A stretch of DNA of 64,000 nt from G963666705 sp963666705 (GTDB taxonomy: Bacteria; Pseudomonadota; Alphaproteobacteria; CADEGL01), in contig CAXXKO010000017.1 of NCBI GenBank assembly GCA_963666705.2, positions 62,001 through 126,000 on the forward strand. Reading direction: 5' to 3'. The translations under genes and the position numbers were made by a program. Below the pieces are notes generated by a model. The model saw nothing but the letters and a program-made list of their open reading frames with translations, was not told the origin of the DNA and ran no database searches. How positions within the stretch are numbered: position 1 is the stretch's first letter; each line of letters opens with the position of its first letter. This document shows positions 45,606-58,488 of the stretch, piece after piece.

Positions 45606-46634
45606 ATGGCACGCAGGAAGATCGCGCTCGTCGGCGCCGGTCAGATCGGCGGCACGCTCGCGCTGCTCGCCGGGCTCAAGGAGCTGGGCGACGTGGTGCT
45701 CATCGACATCCCGCAGACCGGCGGCATGCCGGCGGGCAAGGCGCTCGACATCAGCCAATCCACCCCCATTAGCGGGGTCGGCGCCACCTATACCGGGTCC
45801 ACCGACACCCGCGCCCTCGGCGGCGCCGACGTGGTCATCGTGACGGCCGGCGTGCCGCGCAAGCCGGGCATGAGCCGGGACGACCTGATCGGCATCAACG
45901 CGGGCGTCATCGAAACCGTGGGCCGGGCTGTCAAGCGCCACTGCGCCGGGGCCTTCGTCATCGTCATCACCAACCCGCTCGACGCCATGGTCTGGGTCAT
46001 GAAGGAGGTCTCGGGCCTGCCGGCGAGCCGGGTGGTAGGCATGGCGGGCGTGCTCGATTCGGCCCGCTTCCGCAGCTTCCTCGCCGAGGAGTTCGGTGTC
46101 TCGGTCGAGGACGTGAGCGCCTTCGTGCTCGGCGGCCACGGCGACACCATGGTGCCGCTGCCGCGCTATTCGACCGTTGCCGGCATCCCCTTGACCGACC
46201 TCGTCAAGATGGGCTGGATCACGGCCGCGCGCCTGGGCGAGATCGTCCAGCGCACCCGCGACGGCGGGGCCGAGATCGTCGGCCTGCTCAAGACCGGCTC
46301 GGCCTTCTACGCCCCGGCGGCGTCGGCGATCGAGATGGCCGACGCCTACCTCAAGGACAAGAAGCGCGTCCTGCCTTGCGCGGCGTATTTGAGCGGCGAG
46401 TACGGCGTGCGCGGCCTCTATATCGGCGTGCCGGTGGTGATCGGCGCGGGCGGGGTGGAGCGCGTCGTCGAGATCCAGTTGAGTGCCGCGGAGAAGAAGG
46501 CGTTCGACCGCTCCGTCGCAGCCGTGCGCGGCCTCGTCAAGGCGACGAAGGCCGTCATGCGCAAGAGCGCGCCGGCGCCCAAGGCCAAGGCGAAATCGAA
46601 ACCCGCGCCCAAGCGCGCGAAGAAGGGGGCATGA
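45606..46634 (+). CDS. mdh: Malate dehydrogenase with a Lys/Pro/Ala-rich C-terminal tail
   Basis: NAD-dependent malate oxidation, LDH-like MDH type. KIALVGAGQIGGTLALLA, IVTAGVPRKPGMSRDDL (substrate Arg), VIVITNPLDAMVWV, FVLGGHGDTMVPLPRY (catalytic His). The enzyme core ends near residue 311, the usual length. About 30 extra residues follow (…SAPAPKAKAKSKPAPKRAKK), rich in Lys, Pro and Ala, like histone H1-type tails. Stop overlaps the Cache gene start by four bases. First of the mdh-sucCD-sucAB run. Confidence 0.96.
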   Translation: MARRKIALVGAGQIGGTLALLAGLKELGDVVLIDIPQTGGMPAGKALDISQSTPISGVGATYTGSTDTRALGGADVVIVTAGVPRKPGMSRDDLIGINAGVIETVGRAVKRHCAGAFVIVITNPLDAMVWVMKEVSGLPASRVVGMAGVLDSARFRSFLAEEFGVSVEDVSAFVLGGHGDTMVPLPRYSTVAGIPLTDLVKMGWITAARLGEIVQRTRDGGAEIVGLLKTGSAFYAPAASAIEMADAYLKDKKRVLPCAAYLSGEYGVRGLYIGVPVVIGAGGVERVVEIQLSAAEKKAFDRSVAAVRGLVKATKAVMRKSAPAPKAKAKSKPAPKRAKKGA

Positions 46635-47551
46635 CTGTGGCACGCATATCACGAGGCGTTCTGAAGATGGTCGGATGCGGCTCTCGCGCGCGCGCGGCCA
46701 CCGCGGTGGCGCTCGTCGCCATGCTGTCCACGATCGGAATCCCACCGGGGGACGCGGCGGCGGCCGAGCGCGGCTCGGCGGCCGAGGCCCAGGCCATGGT
46801 CGCCCGGGCAATCCAGAGCTTTGATGCCGACGGCGCAGAGAAGACCTTCGCGGCGATCAACGCGCAAGACCCCGCCTTCCACGACAAGGACCTCTACGTC
46901 TTCGTCGTCAAGCCGGATGGCGTGACCGTCGCCCATGCCGGCGACCCAAAGCTCGTAGGCACGAATGTCACGGCCCTCAAGGACGCCGAGGGGAAAGAGT
47001 TCGGGACGGCGATCGTCACCGAGGCGACACCCGAAGGTGACTGGGTGGACTATTACTGGCGCAACTACGATGACGGGAAGGTCGAGGCCAAGTCGAGCTG
47101 GGTGGTGGGCCACGGCGGATACATCTTCGGCGTCGGCATTTATCGGCCTGAGGAGGAGTCGGCCGAACGCGGCACGGCGGCCGAGGCCCAGGCCATGGTG
47201 GCGCGTGCGATCCAGCGCTTCGACGCCGCGGGCCCGGCGAAGACCTTCGCCGAGATCGACGCGCAAGACCCCGCCTTCCGCGACAGGGACCTCTATGTCT
47301 TCGTCATTGGCCCCGATGGCCGCATTGCCGCCCATGCCGGCGATGTGGAGCGGATCGGCCTCGACCTGCGCGACATCCGGGACCACGACGACCGGCCATA
47401 CGGCCAGATGATCCTCGACGAGGCGACGCCGGAGGGCGTCTGGATCGATTACGAGCGGCTCGACTACCTCTCGAACAAGGTCCTGCCCAAATCGAGCTGG
47501 GTGGTGCGCCACAAGGGCTATATCTTCGGGGTCGGCATATACAAGGCCTAG
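46631..47551 (+). CDS. Secreted protein with two tandem Cache (sCache_2-like) domains
   Basis: A 306-residue protein: signal peptide (AATAVALVAMLSTIGIPPGDAAA), then two similar domains of about 125 residues (roughly 47-172 and 183-306). Each begins ERG(S/T)AAEAQAMVARAIQ and contains DLYVFV…PDG…AHAGD and ATPEG.W(V/I)DY, ending KSSWVV.H.GYIFGVGIY. These are the ligand-binding modules of chemoreceptors and sensor kinases, but here there is no membrane or signalling domain. ATGA overlap with mdh and 31 bp before sucC place it inside the TCA operon, suggesting a periplasmic binder of a small acid. Confidence 0.88.
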   Translation: MTVARISRGVLKMVGCGSRARAATAVALVAMLSTIGIPPGDAAAAERGSAAEAQAMVARAIQSFDADGAEKTFAAINAQDPAFHDKDLYVFVVKPDGVTVAHAGDPKLVGTNVTALKDAEGKEFGTAIVTEATPEGDWVDYYWRNYDDGKVEAKSSWVVGHGGYIFGVGIYRPEEESAERGTAAEAQAMVARAIQRFDAAGPAKTFAEIDAQDPAFRDRDLYVFVIGPDGRIAAHAGDVERIGLDLRDIRDHDDRPYGQMILDEATPEGVWIDYERLDYLSNKVLPKSSWVVRHKGYIFGVGIYKA

Positions 47552-47582
47552 GGCGGGCGCGCGCGAGACGGGACGCAGGCGT

Positions 47583-48751
47583 ATGAACGTTCACGAATAC
47601 CAGGCGAAGGCGCTGCTGGCGCGCTACGGCGTCGCGGTGCCGCGCGGCATCCCCGCCTTCTCGGCCGCGGAGGCGGAGAAGGCGGCCGAGGAGCTGGGCG
47701 GCCCGGTCTGGGTGGTCAAGGCGCAGATCCACGCCGGCGGGCGGGGCAAGGCCGGCGGCGTCAAGGTCGTGACGTCGGTTGCCGACGTCGCGCGCGAGGC
47801 GGCGGCGATGCTCGGCAAGGTGCTGGTCACCCACCAGACCGGCCCGGCCGGCAAGGCCGTCAAGCGGCTCTATGTCGAGGAAGGCTGCGACATCGCGCGG
47901 GAGCTCTATCTCGGTCTCCTGCTCGACCGCGCGACGAGCCGCGTCACCTTCATGGCCTCGACCGAGGGCGGCATGGAGATCGAGGAGGTGGCGGCGAAGA
48001 CGCCGGAGAAGATCGTCCGCGTGGCCATCGACCCGGCCACCGGCATCCAGCCCTTCCACGCCCGCCGGATCGCCTTCGGCCTCGGGCTCGAGGGCGCGGC
48101 CCTCAAATCGGCGCTCGGCTTCCTCCCGGCCCTCTACGAGGCCTACATGGACCTCGACGCGAGCCTCGTCGAGGTCAATCCCCTGGTGGTGACGGGGGCC
48201 GGCGCGCTGATCGCGCTCGACGCCAAGATGAACTTCGACGACAACGCCCTCTGGCGCCACCAGGACCTGGCCGATTTGCGCGACGAGGACGAGGAGGACC
48301 CGGCCGAGCTCGAAGCCGGGCGCCACGAGCTCAACTACGTGAAGCTCGACGGCGATATCGGCTGCATGGTCAACGGCGCCGGCCTCGCCATGGCGACCAT
48401 GGACATCATCAAGCTGCATGGCGGCGAGCCGGCGAACTTCCTCGACGTGGGCGGCGGCGCCGACAAGGCGCGGGTGACCACGGCCTTCAAGCTCATCCTC
48501 TCCGATGCCAACGTGCGCGGCATCCTGGTCAATATCTTCGGCGGCATCATGCGCTGCGACGTGATCGCCGAGGGCGTCGTGGCGGCCGCGCGCGAGATCG
48601 ACCTGGACGTGCCGCTGGTGGTCCGCCTCGAGGGTACCAACGTCGATCTCGGCAAGAAGATCATGGCCGATTCGGGCCTGCCGATTCTCGCGGCCGACGA
48701 TCTGGGGGACGCCGCGGCCAGGATCGTGGCCGCCGTCGCGGAGGCCGCATA

Positions 48752-48752
<1 letters not shown>
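47583..48752 (+). CDS. sucC: Succinate-CoA ligase, beta subunit
   Basis: ADP-forming beta subunit, 389 residues. MNVHEYQAKALLARYGV at the start, ATP-grasp domain (KAQIHAGGRGKAGGVK, EVNPLVVTG), and CoA-ligase domain with GDIGCMVNGAGLAMATMDIIK and NIFGGIMRCDVIAEG. Stop overlaps the sucD start by one base. With SucD it makes succinate and ATP from succinyl-CoA. Confidence 0.98.
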
Positions 48753-49624
<872 letters not shown>

Positions 49625-49684
49625 CCGGTCGTCCTGTAGTTTCGGTCGATCCGGGGGTGAAGAGGATATCCCGCTGACGGAGCC

Positions 49685-52600
<2,916 letters not shown>

Positions 52601-52652
52601 CCCCTTTCAGGACAGGCGCCGATGCGCGCGCCGGACGGGAGTGGACGACCAT

Positions 52653-53879
52653 ATGACCAGCGAGATCAAAGTCCCAGCCCTCGGCGAATCGATCGCCGAG
52701 GCCACGGTCGCCAAATGGTTCAAGAAGGTGGGCGACGCGGTCGAGATGGACGAGCAGGTAGCCGAGCTCGAGACCGACAAGGTGACCGTCGAGATCAATG
52801 CCCCGGTCGCCGGCATCCTGGCCGAGATCGCCGCGGCCGAGGGTGCGGAAGTCGAAGTGGGCGCGCTTCTGGGCCGCATTGCCGAGGCCGGCGCGGCGGC
52901 GGCCGCCCCCGCGGGGGCGGCCGCCGCCGCGCCCGAGGCAGCGCCACCCGCCGCCGAGCAGGCCCCGCTTTCACCCGCCGTGCGCCGCCTCGTCGACGAG
53001 CACGCGCTCGACGCGAGCCGAATTGCCGCCAGCGGCAAGGACGGGCGCCTGACCAAGGGCGACGTGCTGGCCCATCTCGAGGCCGCGCCCGCCGCGCAAA
53101 ACGAGCCGGCGGTGCCGGCGGCGCGGGCGCCCACCCCGGACGCCGCCCCGACGCCGCCCGCCCCGCGCCCGGCGGGAGAGAGGGGCGAGGAGCGGGTGCG
53201 CATGACGCGGCTGCGCCGGCGGGTGGCCGAGCGCCTCAAGGAAGCGCAGAACACGGCCGCCATGCTGACCACCTTCAACGAGGCGGACATGAGCGCGGTC
53301 ATGGCGCTGCGCGCGCGCTATCGCCAATCGTTCGAGGCCAAGCACGGGGTGCGCCTGGGCTTCATGTCCTTCTTCGTGAAGGCCGCGATCGCGGCGCTGC
53401 GGGAGATCCCGGCCGTCAATGCCGAGATCGACGGCGACGAGATCGTCTACAAGAACTATTACGACATCGGCGTCGCCGTGGGCACGTCCCAGGGCCTCGT
53501 CGTCCCCGTGCTGCGCGATGCCGACGTCCGGTCCTTCGCCGACATCGAGCAGGCCATCAACGACCTGGGCGTGAAGGCCCGCGACGGCAAGCTCACCATG
53601 GCCGACCTGACGGGCGGCACCTTCACGATCTCGAACGGCGGAGTCTACGGCTCGCTCCTCTCCACCCCCATCCTCAACCCGCCCCAGTCCGGCATCCTGG
53701 GCATGCACAAGATCGAGCAGCGACCGGTGGCCGTGGACGGCCAGGTCGCGGTGCGGCCCATGATGTATCTGGCCCTCAGCTACGACCACCGCATCATCGA
53801 CGGCCGCGAGGCGGTGACCTTCCTCGTCCGCATCAAGGAATGTATCGAGGACCCGGAGCGCCTGCTGCTCGACATGTAA
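52653..53879 (+). CDS. sucB: Dihydrolipoyllysine-residue succinyltransferase (OGDH E2)
   Basis: E2 core of the 2-oxoglutarate dehydrogenase complex, 408 residues. Lipoyl domain with the lipoylated Lys in ELETDKVTVEIN (residue about 43), Ala/Pro linker, peripheral-subunit-binding domain (LSPAVRRLVDEHALDASRIAASGKDGRLTKGDVL), second linker and catalytic domain with ALSYDHRIIDGREAV (His and Asp). ATG 52653 gives the standard MTSEIKVPALGES start. The TAA stop is followed after zero bases by an IS630 target TA, so the element lies immediately downstream and may polar-affect anything beyond. Confidence 0.97.
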   Translation: MTSEIKVPALGESIAEATVAKWFKKVGDAVEMDEQVAELETDKVTVEINAPVAGILAEIAAAEGAEVEVGALLGRIAEAGAAAAAPAGAAAAAPEAAPPAAEQAPLSPAVRRLVDEHALDASRIAASGKDGRLTKGDVLAHLEAAPAAQNEPAVPAARAPTPDAAPTPPAPRPAGERGEERVRMTRLRRRVAERLKEAQNTAAMLTTFNEADMSAVMALRARYRQSFEAKHGVRLGFMSFFVKAAIAALREIPAVNAEIDGDEIVYKNYYDIGVAVGTSQGLVVPVLRDADVRSFADIEQAINDLGVKARDGKLTMADLTGGTFTISNGGVYGSLLSTPILNPPQSGILGMHKIEQRPVAVDGQVAVRPMMYLALSYDHRIIDGREAVTFLVRIKECIEDPERLLLDM

Positions 53880-53881
53880 TA

Positions 53882-55052
53882 CCAGTGAGCCTATGAAATC
53901 ACCTTCATGATCCATGGATAGGCGCAGAGGGTTCGCATACGATCCGGTTCTGCGATGAGGTCGATCCATGCTTGGCAACAGGCGTCGATGATGGCCTCGG
54001 TGTCGTCGAGGACGCGGAGCGATAGGAAGCGTTCGCGTAGGTAGAGCCAAACCCGCTCGACGGGGTTGAGTTCGGGACTGTAAGGCGGCAACAGCGCCAA
54101 GGTGACGTTGTCGGGGACGGTGAGGGCGCGCTCGTCGTGCCAACCGGCGCCGTCGCACATCATGACGGCGTGCGCATCCTGGTCCAGGGTATCGGCGAAG
54201 TGTGCGAGAAACAGGTCCATGACCTTGGCGTTGACGCTCGGCATCACCAGGGTGACGTCGTCGCCGGTGTCCGGGCGCACGGCGGAGAAGATGTAGGCCC
54301 ACTGGTAGCCGATTTGACGCGTCCCGGGGGCACGCTCGCCCCTGCGCCACCACCGGTGACACACCCGGCCCTTGTTGCCGACGCGCGCTTCATCCTGAAA
54401 CCACAGCTGTAGGCGCTTGTCGGGATGCGCCGCGGCGGTCGCCTTCAGGATGTCGCGAAGCCCCCTTTTTTGAAGCGCTCCTGCGCTTCGGCGTCCCTTC
54501 GCGGGTGGCTCGGGCGCGCCTTCTGGCGGGAAAATCCCATCCGCCGTAGAACCCGGGTCATGCTCGAGGGGTGGTAGGTCTTGGCGAAGCGCTCCTCCAG
54601 CCAGCGGCACAGATCGGCCCGGGTCCAGGCGCAAACCCCGTCGCGCTCAGGCTCCGGCCCGGCGATGATGACCGCCGCCAGCGCCGCTTCCTCGTCTGCC
54701 GTCAGCCGCCGCGGCGAGTAGCCCTTTGGACGGTCGTGAAGCCCCTCCAATCCCTTTGCATTGTAACGAACAACCGCGTCGCGAAGCGTTTGGCGATCCA
54801 TCCCCGCAAGCCGCGCGGCATCAGCCCAGGGCATCTCCTCCAAAGCATTCGCGATCCCATAGGCCCGCGCCGCCGCTCGACCGTACGATTCCACGCGAGC
54901 CCAGCGCCGAAGCTCCAAAGGCGTCAAATCATCCCGTATCTTGAGTGCTGATCCCATGACATCCCCCACATCTGGTGGGAGACCATAGAATCACAATCCG
55001 CCATCATCCGCCATCAATGAATATCCCGAGAGTCAATTCAGGCGCTCACTGG
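53882..55052. mobile_element. IS630-family insertion sequence, 1171 bp, flanked by TA duplication
   Basis: Terminal inverted repeats begin CCAGTGAGC at 53882 and end GCTCACTGG at 55052. TA flanks both ends (53880-53881 and 55053-55054), the target duplication typical of IS630/Tc1. It carries one transposase read in two frames on the minus strand. Inserted between sucB and the trypsin-like gene cluster, one base past the sucB stop codon, so no gene is broken. Confidence 0.92.
53891..54969 (-). CDS. IS630-family transposase, two frames joined by probable -1 frameshift
   Basis: First frame (54969 to 54445): helix-turn-helix N-terminus with WADAARLAGMDRQTLRDAVVRYNAKGLEGL and RRLTADEEAALAAVI. Second frame (open to 53891): DDE catalytic domain with LWFQDEARVGNKG, MMCDGAGWHDER and LLPPYSPELNPVERVW, which carry the three acidic residues. 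The frames overlap at six A followed by five G (minus strand; T-run at 54466-54471), a slippery run. A -1 slip joins RFKK to RGLRDILKATAA. Similar expression by frameshifting is known in this family. Product about 357 residues. Confidence 0.88.
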
Positions 55053-55066
55053 TATAATAACGCGTC

Positions 55067-55906
55067 CTAGATCAGGCACACGATCCGCGCGACGGTGAGC
55101 TGCTCGCGAAGCCTGTCGCCGTGCGCGGGGTAGCCGGTCTGCGTGAGGGTCTCGCGCCGCACACCGGCCGAGGGCGTGCCGGCCGGGCTGGTGCCCGAGA
55201 GGCGCACGGCCCCCGCCATGGAGGCCGGCGCCGCGGTGAAGATGCGGCCGCGGCGCATGCTCTCGGCGACGGTCACGCCGACGACCCGGCCCGCCCCGTC
55301 GACGGTCGGCCCGCCGCTCATCCCACCCAGGCTCGGGGTCGCCGGCACGCGGCTCGACTCGGCCCAGGCCAGTAACGGCGCGAGGCCGCGGCGGCCCGGC
55401 GTGCGCGCCTTCATGCGGCCGATGAGGCGGGAGGCGGCATCGCCGGGGCTGCCTTCGGGAAAGCCGAAATGGAAGGCGCCCTGACCCACCTTCAGATCGC
55501 CGGCGGTGAGTGCGAGCGCGAGGGCCGGGCCCGAGCCCTCGGTTCGGATGATGCTCACGTCCGCCACCGGATGGGCGGCGACGAGCGCCGCGCGCAGGCC
55601 CTCCCGCGCCGATGTCATGACGCCGAGGGCGGCGCAGCCCTCGACGACGTGGCTGGCCGTCATCCACAGGCCGGGGCCGATGGCGAATCCGGTGCCGGTG
55701 CGGTCCGTGGGCGGGTCGGACTCGATGACGAGGATCGGATCGGCCGGGGTGCCACCGGGCAGGGGCGGCCCCGTCGGCGGCGGTGGCTGGCTCGGCGCGG
55801 GCGGTCGGCGCTGGCTGGCCGGCGCCTCGCCCAGGAGCCGGTCCTCGGAAAACGCGAGGGCCAGGACCCCGATCAGCAGAATGACGAGCCAGATGCCCTT
55901 GTGCAC
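55067..55906 (-). CDS. Membrane-anchored trypsin-like serine protease
   Basis: A 279-residue protein: one N-terminal transmembrane helix (GIWLVILLIGVLALAF), Pro-rich linker (about 30-60) and a trypsin-like domain with complete triad: His in MTASHVVEGCAALG, Asp in HPVADVSII, Ser in LGGMSGGPTVDG. No PDZ domain follows, unlike DegP. Start GTG 55906, two bases after the DUF350 stop. Predicted periplasmic; partners with the DUF350 gene by position. Confidence 0.85.
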   Translation of the reverse strand: MHKGIWLVILLIGVLALAFSEDRLLGEAPASQRRPPAPSQPPPPTGPPLPGGTPADPILVIESDPPTDRTGTGFAIGPGLWMTASHVVEGCAALGVMTSAREGLRAALVAAHPVADVSIIRTEGSGPALALALTAGDLKVGQGAFHFGFPEGSPGDAASRLIGRMKARTPGRRGLAPLLAWAESSRVPATPSLGGMSGGPTVDGAGRVVGVTVAESMRRGRIFTAAPASMAGAVRLSGTSPAGTPSAGVRRETLTQTGYPAHGDRLREQLTVARIVCLI

Positions 55907-55908
55907 GG

Positions 55909-56322
55909 TTACGAGACCACAGCCGCCGAGATGATTGCGGCGACCGCGAGCTTGCCGGTCACGAGCGCTATGGCCGCCGGCACTTCGTCGTCCTCGATGC
56001 GCTGGCCGATGTCGCGGATCAGCAGGTCGACGATGCGGAAGGCGATCAGCTGCATGATCACCACGACCGCGCCCCAAATCAGGATGTCGAAGGCGGTGAC
56101 GCTGCCGGCGAGGCAGAAGGCGAGGGGAATGGCGAGGCCGAGCACGGCGCCCATGAACGAGATCGCGGCCGCCGTATTGCGCTCGCGGATCAATTGGATC
56201 TCACGGAAGGGCGTGACCCAGATGTAGATCATGACCCCGGCCACCAGGACGCCGACCGCAACACCGACATGCAGAATCAGGTAGGGGAATCCGGCGGTCA
56301 GGCTGTCGAGGACCGGGCCCAT
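55909..56322 (-). CDS. DUF350 inner-membrane protein (YjfL/UPF0719-like)
   Basis: A 137-residue membrane protein with four predicted helices. Segments VMIYIWVTPFREIQLIRERNTAAAISFMGAVLGLAIPL and VTAFDILIWGAVVVIMQLIAFRIVDLLI match the DUF350 pattern with two similar halves. Function unknown; members often co-occur with spermidine-synthase-like, PspA/YjfI-type or protease genes. Here the partner is the membrane-anchored protease two bases downstream. Confidence 0.87.
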   Translation of the reverse strand: MGPVLDSLTAGFPYLILHVGVAVGVLVAGVMIYIWVTPFREIQLIRERNTAAAISFMGAVLGLAIPLAFCLAGSVTAFDILIWGAVVVIMQLIAFRIVDLLIRDIGQRIEDDEVPAAIALVTGKLAVAAIISAAVVS

Positions 56323-56379
56323 GGCGTGGCTCCCCGCTGAGATTGTCCAGGAGGGGCATTCTAGCCGCCGCCGCGGCGG

Positions 56380-56928
56380 TCAGAACAGCGTCTCCTCGTA
56401 CCGCACCTCGTCGTTCACCAGCACGGCCTTGATGCCGGCGCCGCCGTACCGGTCCACGGCGGCGAGGATGGAGACGGCCCGGTCGCGCCCGGGCTGCTCC
56501 AGCACTCGGCCCTCACCTTCCGGGATGAAATAAGTCTCGATGCCGTAGCGCACGAAGATTTGCGCATCCGGGCCGGGCCGCACGGCATCGACCTCGCCTT
56601 CGATGGCCACCTGGCCGGGCGGCACCGAGGGCCGCTCCCGGTGGGCCGACACAGCCTCCCAATAGGGCTCGCCCTCGCGCAGCAGGACGTGGACCGTATC
56701 GCCCTCGTCGAATCCGTCGTCGCCGCCGAGGTCGTTCAGATCGAGGCGCCCGATGGCATAGCTCAGGTCCACGTAGTCGCCGCGGAACAGGGACCGGGGG
56801 TCGATCGGCACGATCTCCAGGAGAACGGGCGTCCCGGTCGCGAGCGTCCATTGCTTGACCGCGATCATGGCCACGAGCGCCGCCGTCTGGAGCGCCACGG
56901 CGACGGCGATGCCGGGGGTCGGCCTCAT
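56380..56928 (-). CDS. GDYXXLXY domain membrane protein
   Basis: A 182-residue protein with an N-terminal membrane segment (IAVAVALQTAALVAMIAVKQW) and the diagnostic FRGDYVDLSYAIGRL motif. The rest is a predicted extracytoplasmic beta domain with IFVRYGIETYFIPEGEGRVLE. Members occur with DUF2157/DUF4401 membrane proteins, as here: its ATG overlaps the DUF2157 stop by four bases. Biochemical function unknown. Confidence 0.87.
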   Translation of the reverse strand: MRPTPGIAVAVALQTAALVAMIAVKQWTLATGTPVLLEIVPIDPRSLFRGDYVDLSYAIGRLDLNDLGGDDGFDEGDTVHVLLREGEPYWEAVSAHRERPSVPPGQVAIEGEVDAVRPGPDAQIFVRYGIETYFIPEGEGRVLEQPGRDRAVSILAAVDRYGGAGIKAVLVNDEVRYEETLF

Positions 56929-58340
56929 GGCGCGCCTCGCGCCCCGGCGGCGCCGCCCATGCGTCCCAGCACTCGGCGCCGCTGGCGCTCGATCAGGTAC
57001 CCGCCGAGGAACAGCAGGAGGCCGCCGCCCATGAAGAAATAGGAGCGGCCCATCAAGGTCCAGAACACATCGAAGTAGAGGGTGACGATGCCGGCCGAGA
57101 AGAACACGAAGCCCACGTTCACGAGGTAGGTGTCGCTCGCCTCGTATCCGGCATAGACCAGGAAGGCGAGGCCCGAGAAAAAGAGCAGGTTGAACGCGAT
57201 ATAGACGATCGTGGGGTCCGTTCGGGGGTGCGGAAGGAACACGTTGACGAGCATGAGCGCCACGACGGCGGCCGAGAGCCCTAGGCCCCAGCGCGCGAGG
57301 GCCGGTGAGGCCCGCGTAGTCCCGTGCGACCTGTGCCACACGAGCGTGGCGGCGAGCACCACCCCTATGAACAGGGTCCCCGCGACCCACCGCCCCGACG
57401 CGGCCCCCACGGGCTCCGACGCCCAGTCGTCCGTGCCGATACCGTGCATGATTCGGATGGTAAGGGCGTAGAAGCCAATCTTCGCCGCCAAGAGGGCGAA
57501 ACGCTGGACGGTGGTGGCGAAGACCGCGAACGCCTGCGTCCGCTCCATCATGATGCCGAGAATGGCCACGCCGATGCTGCCCAGCACATATATCTGCGCC
57601 AGGTAGACGCGATTCTCGGGAAATTCGACTATCGCCCGCAAGCTGGTCACAAGGCTCCAGACCACCAGCACGAGCATCGCCACGAACCCCGCATAGCGCC
57701 AGCCGTGGCCAAGGATCGGCGGCAGGAACAGCGCCCAGAGGACGAGGAAGGGCCAATGGACCAGCCAGTCTCCGCCAACGACCTCGAGGCCGCTCCAGAG
57801 TGTGGCCAGGACGAGGCTGGCAACGGCGGCGGGCTGGGCCGAGGCCGGCACGAGATAGGCGAGAGCCAATCCGCCGACCGCCCACAACAGCACCCCATTC
57901 GGATAGTGGGAGTCGATGTGATAGATCTGCGCGATCAGCATGATGTTCGCGCCGAACAGGATGAGACCGAGGAGGAGCAGGGCTTGGCCGAACTGACGCT
58001 CGCCGCGCTCGTCCCGCGTGAGGAGCCACCCGGCGGCGCCATAGGCGGCCCACAGGCCGCCGAACAGGACGACGAGCTTGGCGAGCTTCGGCATCTCGGC
58101 CCAGTTGGCGGCGAAGAAGGTGATGACCCCGGCGCCGAAGAGGATCACGCCGAGGATGGCGAAGGCGAGCGGCGCCCGCCGCGCGCCTCCCGCCTGGGCG
58201 GCGGCGTCGGCGAGGATCGCCGGCTCGTGCTCGGCGGCGATCCAGCCCTTCTCGCGCCACCGGGGCAGCTCCCGGCGCAGCCGCTTGAGGAACGCCCTGT
58301 CGAACAACCGCCCGCACTCCGAAATTGGTCCGCCCGCCAT
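56925..58340 (-). CDS. DUF2157 multi-pass membrane protein
   Basis: A 471-residue protein with about 12 or more predicted helices. The DUF2157 N-terminus is cytosolic (LRRELPRWREKGWIAAEHEPAIL) followed by ILGVILFGAGVITFFAANWAEMPKLAKL and LLLLGLILFGANIMLIAQIYHI. The start at ATG 58340 (MAGGPISECGR) is chosen; an ATG further upstream would overlap the lpdA leader. Coupled to the GDYXXLXY gene by ATGA. Function unknown. Head-to-head with lpdA, 148 bp apart. Confidence 0.87.
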   Translation of the reverse strand: MAGGPISECGRLFDRAFLKRLRRELPRWREKGWIAAEHEPAILADAAAQAGGARRAPLAFAILGVILFGAGVITFFAANWAEMPKLAKLVVLFGGLWAAYGAAGWLLTRDERGERQFGQALLLLGLILFGANIMLIAQIYHIDSHYPNGVLLWAVGGLALAYLVPASAQPAAVASLVLATLWSGLEVVGGDWLVHWPFLVLWALFLPPILGHGWRYAGFVAMLVLVVWSLVTSLRAIVEFPENRVYLAQIYVLGSIGVAILGIMMERTQAFAVFATTVQRFALLAAKIGFYALTIRIMHGIGTDDWASEPVGAASGRWVAGTLFIGVVLAATLVWHRSHGTTRASPALARWGLGLSAAVVALMLVNVFLPHPRTDPTIVYIAFNLLFFSGLAFLVYAGYEASDTYLVNVGFVFFSAGIVTLYFDVFWTLMGRSYFFMGGGLLLFLGGYLIERQRRRVLGRMGGAAGARGAP

Positions 58341-58488
58341 GGGGCGGCCCCCAGGTTGTCGCGCTTGTCCCACGGGCGTCAAGTCGCGAGATCGCGGCCG
58401 GGGCAAGGGTTGACTGCTGCCGCCCGTCATGCCTTCCATCACCCGCCGCCGACGGGCGGCCTGCTTCAGCGCAACGGCGGGACGGGTA

